Notes under the pieces: generated by a model
Database searches by the model: none
Told to the model about the DNA's origin: nothing
Seen by the model: only the letters and a program-made list of their open reading frames with translations
In this document: positions 62,657 to 64,000 of the stretch, piece by piece
How positions within the stretch are numbered: position 1 is the first letter of the stretch
How the letters are laid out: each line of letters opens with the position of its first letter
DNA from: Bremerella sp. JC817
GTDB lineage: Bacteria > Planctomycetota > Planctomycetia > Pirellulales > Pirellulaceae
Assembly: GCF_040718835.1 (NCBI RefSeq)
Contig: NZ_JBFEFG010000280.1
Span: forward strand, 868,001 to 932,000
DNA length: 64,000 bases
Direction of reading: 5' to 3'
Translations under genes and position numbers: made by a program

Positions 62657-62902
62657 ATGCACGACAGCGACGAGTACGACGACTGGATCGATGACGAGCC
62701 TGAAGATGACGATCAGGACTACACGATCACGTGCCCCGAGTGCGGAGCGGAAGTCTTCGAGGACGCCGACGTCTGCCCAGTCTGCCTGCATGCGATCATT
62801 CGAGACACCAGTCCCTGGGCAGGGAAGTCGCTCGGATGGGTCGTTTTAGGCATGTTGGGCATCATCGCCATGATTGTGGCGATGGTCATGCTAACTCCGT
62901 AG
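62657..62902 (+). CDS. Small zinc-ribbon membrane protein
   Basis: An 81-residue protein. A very acidic N-terminus (MHDSDEYDDWIDDEPEDDDQ) precedes a zinc ribbon (TCPECGAEVFEDADVCPVCL) and a C-terminal membrane helix (WVVLGMLGIIAMIVAMVMLT). This tail-anchored layout recurs in planctomycetes, where the role is unknown. It is divergent from the L,D-transpeptidase relative with ~100 bp between starts, so a shared control region is likely. No strong ribosome binding site is visible before the ATG. Confidence 0.8.
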   Translation: MHDSDEYDDWIDDEPEDDDQDYTITCPECGAEVFEDADVCPVCLHAIIRDTSPWAGKSLGWVVLGMLGIIAMIVAMVMLTP

Positions 62903-63043
62903 CTTGCCTGGTTCGGCAAGCGTTCTGCGATCCTACCGAAACGCGCAATTTGAACAAAGGCCGGTTTTTCTCGGCTGCTAGCTGTTGCCTGATTCCCGGC
63001 AATCTTGGGGGAAGCCTGGGAAAGAGCGTTTTGGGGAAGGGCT

Positions 63044-64000
63044 TTAGCCTTCCTCTTCCCCCCGCAATCGCTTGCGATAGACCTCAACACGTTTCTGCAG
63101 TGTCGCCTCGAAGCCTCGCGGCACCGGGCGATAATATTCGCGATCGATACCCAGATAACTTTGAGCGGCGATCCCATCGGGGGCGTTGTGGGCGTATTGA
63201 TAACCATCCCCGTGCCCCAGATCTTTCGCTCCGCCATAGTGAGCGTCGCGCAGGTGCATTGGAACGGGCTCGACGCGTCCCTCGCGAATGTCGGCTCGGG
63301 CCTCGCCAATCGCGAGCGTCGCGGCATTACTCTTGGGAGCACACGCCAGGTAGGCCACCGTTTGCGAAAGGGTGAGCTGGCACTCCGGCAGGCCGATCAT
63401 CTCGCAGGCCTGCATCGCCGAGACCGCGATCGTCAACGCGTGTGGGTCGGCGTTACCGATGTCTTCGCTGGCCGAGATAATCAGTCGCCGCGTGATGAAG
63501 CGAATGTCTTCGCCACCTTCCAGCATCTTGGCCAGCCAATAAATGGCCGCGTCGACATCGCTACCGCGAATGCTTTTGATCAACGCGCTGGCCGTGTCGT
63601 AATGCGTGTCGCCATCGCGGTCGTACTGAACCGCTTTCTTCTGGATCGACTCTTCGGCCAGTTGCCGCGTGAAATGGATCGGACTCGCTTCGGTCGACAG
63701 GACGCCAATCTCCAGCGCATTCAAAGCCCGGCGGGCGTCGCCATCGCAAACCTCTCCCAGAAACTGCGCGGCATCGTCGTCCAGCTTAACGTCGAACTTG
63801 CCGAGCCCCCGGTAAGGATCGCCGAGCGCGTTCTTCAGCACATCGTGGATCTCTTCCGGCGTGAGCGGTTCAAACTGAAAGATCTGGCTGCGGCTTACCA
63901 GGGCGCTGTTCACCGCGAAGAAAGGATTGCTGGTGGTCGCACCCACCAGAATCACAATTCCATTCTCGACGTCGGGCAGCAGGGCATCTTGCTGCGACTT
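63044..64000 (-). CDS. rarA: Replication-associated recombination protein A (N-terminus beyond the right edge)
   Basis: RarA/MgsA is an AAA+ ATPase of the clamp-loader type that acts at stalled replication forks. The visible ~318 residues start after the Walker A region and include ATTSNPFFAVNSALVSRSQI (AAA+ sensor 1 region), DARRALNALEIG (sensor 2), the SDVDAAIYWLAKMLEGGED region and the C-terminal family signature HLRDAHYGGAKDLGHGDGYQ, YAHN. The frame remains open to base 64000 (KSQQDALLPDVENGIVI), so the gene continues outside. The C-terminus (KRLRGEEEG) is intact. It is co-oriented with nothing directly downstream; the 142 bp to the small zinc-ribbon gene has no clear feature. Confidence 0.95.
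   Translation of the reverse strand, partial: KSQQDALLPDVENGIVILVGATTSNPFFAVNSALVSRSQIFQFEPLTPEEIHDVLKNALGDPYRGLGKFDVKLDDDAAQFLGEVCDGDARRALNALEIGVLSTEASPIHFTRQLAEESIQKKAVQYDRDGDTHYDTASALIKSIRGSDVDAAIYWLAKMLEGGEDIRFITRRLIISASEDIGNADPHALTIAVSAMQACEMIGLPECQLTLSQTVAYLACAPKSNAATLAIGEARADIREGRVEPVPMHLRDAHYGGAKDLGHGDGYQYAHNAPDGIAAQSYLGIDREYYRPVPRGFEATLQKRVEVYRKRLRGEEEG

Overview
The window looks like chromosome of a planctomycete, most likely order Pirellulales (Blastopirellula/Bremerella-like). This is inferred from gene content: repeated PSCyt1/DUF1549/DUF1553 and DUF1501 pairs, a DUF1559 pilin-like protein, a PVC-type dehydrogenase fused to DUF1080 and ThuA domains, PQQ-like propeller lipoproteins, PPC-domain and TPR proteins. 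Coding density is ordinary. I see no phage, insertion sequence, CRISPR array, tRNA or rRNA.

Layout. 1-4.6 kb: scpA (cut by the left edge) preceded on the minus strand by a giant unrecognised protein. 4.8-20.5 kb (plus strand): an exported beta-propeller with a DPF-repeat tail, a 1,654-residue multidomain carbohydrate/redox protein, a tripeptidyl-peptidase II-like subtilase, and a DUF1549/DUF1553 cytochrome plus DUF1501 pair. 20.5-32.8 kb: small genes including a SPASM-only radical-SAM relative, TPR proteins, a pilin-like/lipoprotein pair, a DUF1080-ThuA plus ThuA pair, a dual-specificity phosphatase and a pterin dehydratase. 33.3-42.7 kb: a four-gene run (DUF1501, PPC-domain protein, Ig-like/DUF1549/DUF1553 protein, PSCyt1-WD40-coiled coil) ending at a strong terminator; it reads as one envelope or secreted assembly.

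42.8-50.1 kb holds metabolic genes: cysK, a cupin, a CbiX-like chelatase, an AEC transporter fused to a GyrI/Cass2-like ligand-binding domain, pyrE, a PhzF-family protein and pdxA. 50.2-53.7 kb holds a sorbosone-dehydrogenase-like propeller, small membrane proteins and a 728-bp noncoding stretch with large hairpins. 53.9-58.6 kb holds lysS with an extra ~190-residue N-terminal domain, followed by a LolC/E-like permease and LolD-like ATPase. 58.7-64 kb holds small zinc-ribbon and membrane proteins, two paralogous leucine-rich-repeat-like membrane proteins, an L,D-transpeptidase relative that lacks the catalytic cysteine, and rarA (cut by the right edge).

The observations I would follow first are the AEC-GyrI fusion with a near-ideal internal ribosome binding site and GTG start, the lysyl-tRNA synthetase extension, the Cys-to-Ser YkuD protein and the SPASM-only protein. 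All domain names come from reading motifs by eye; no database search was run.
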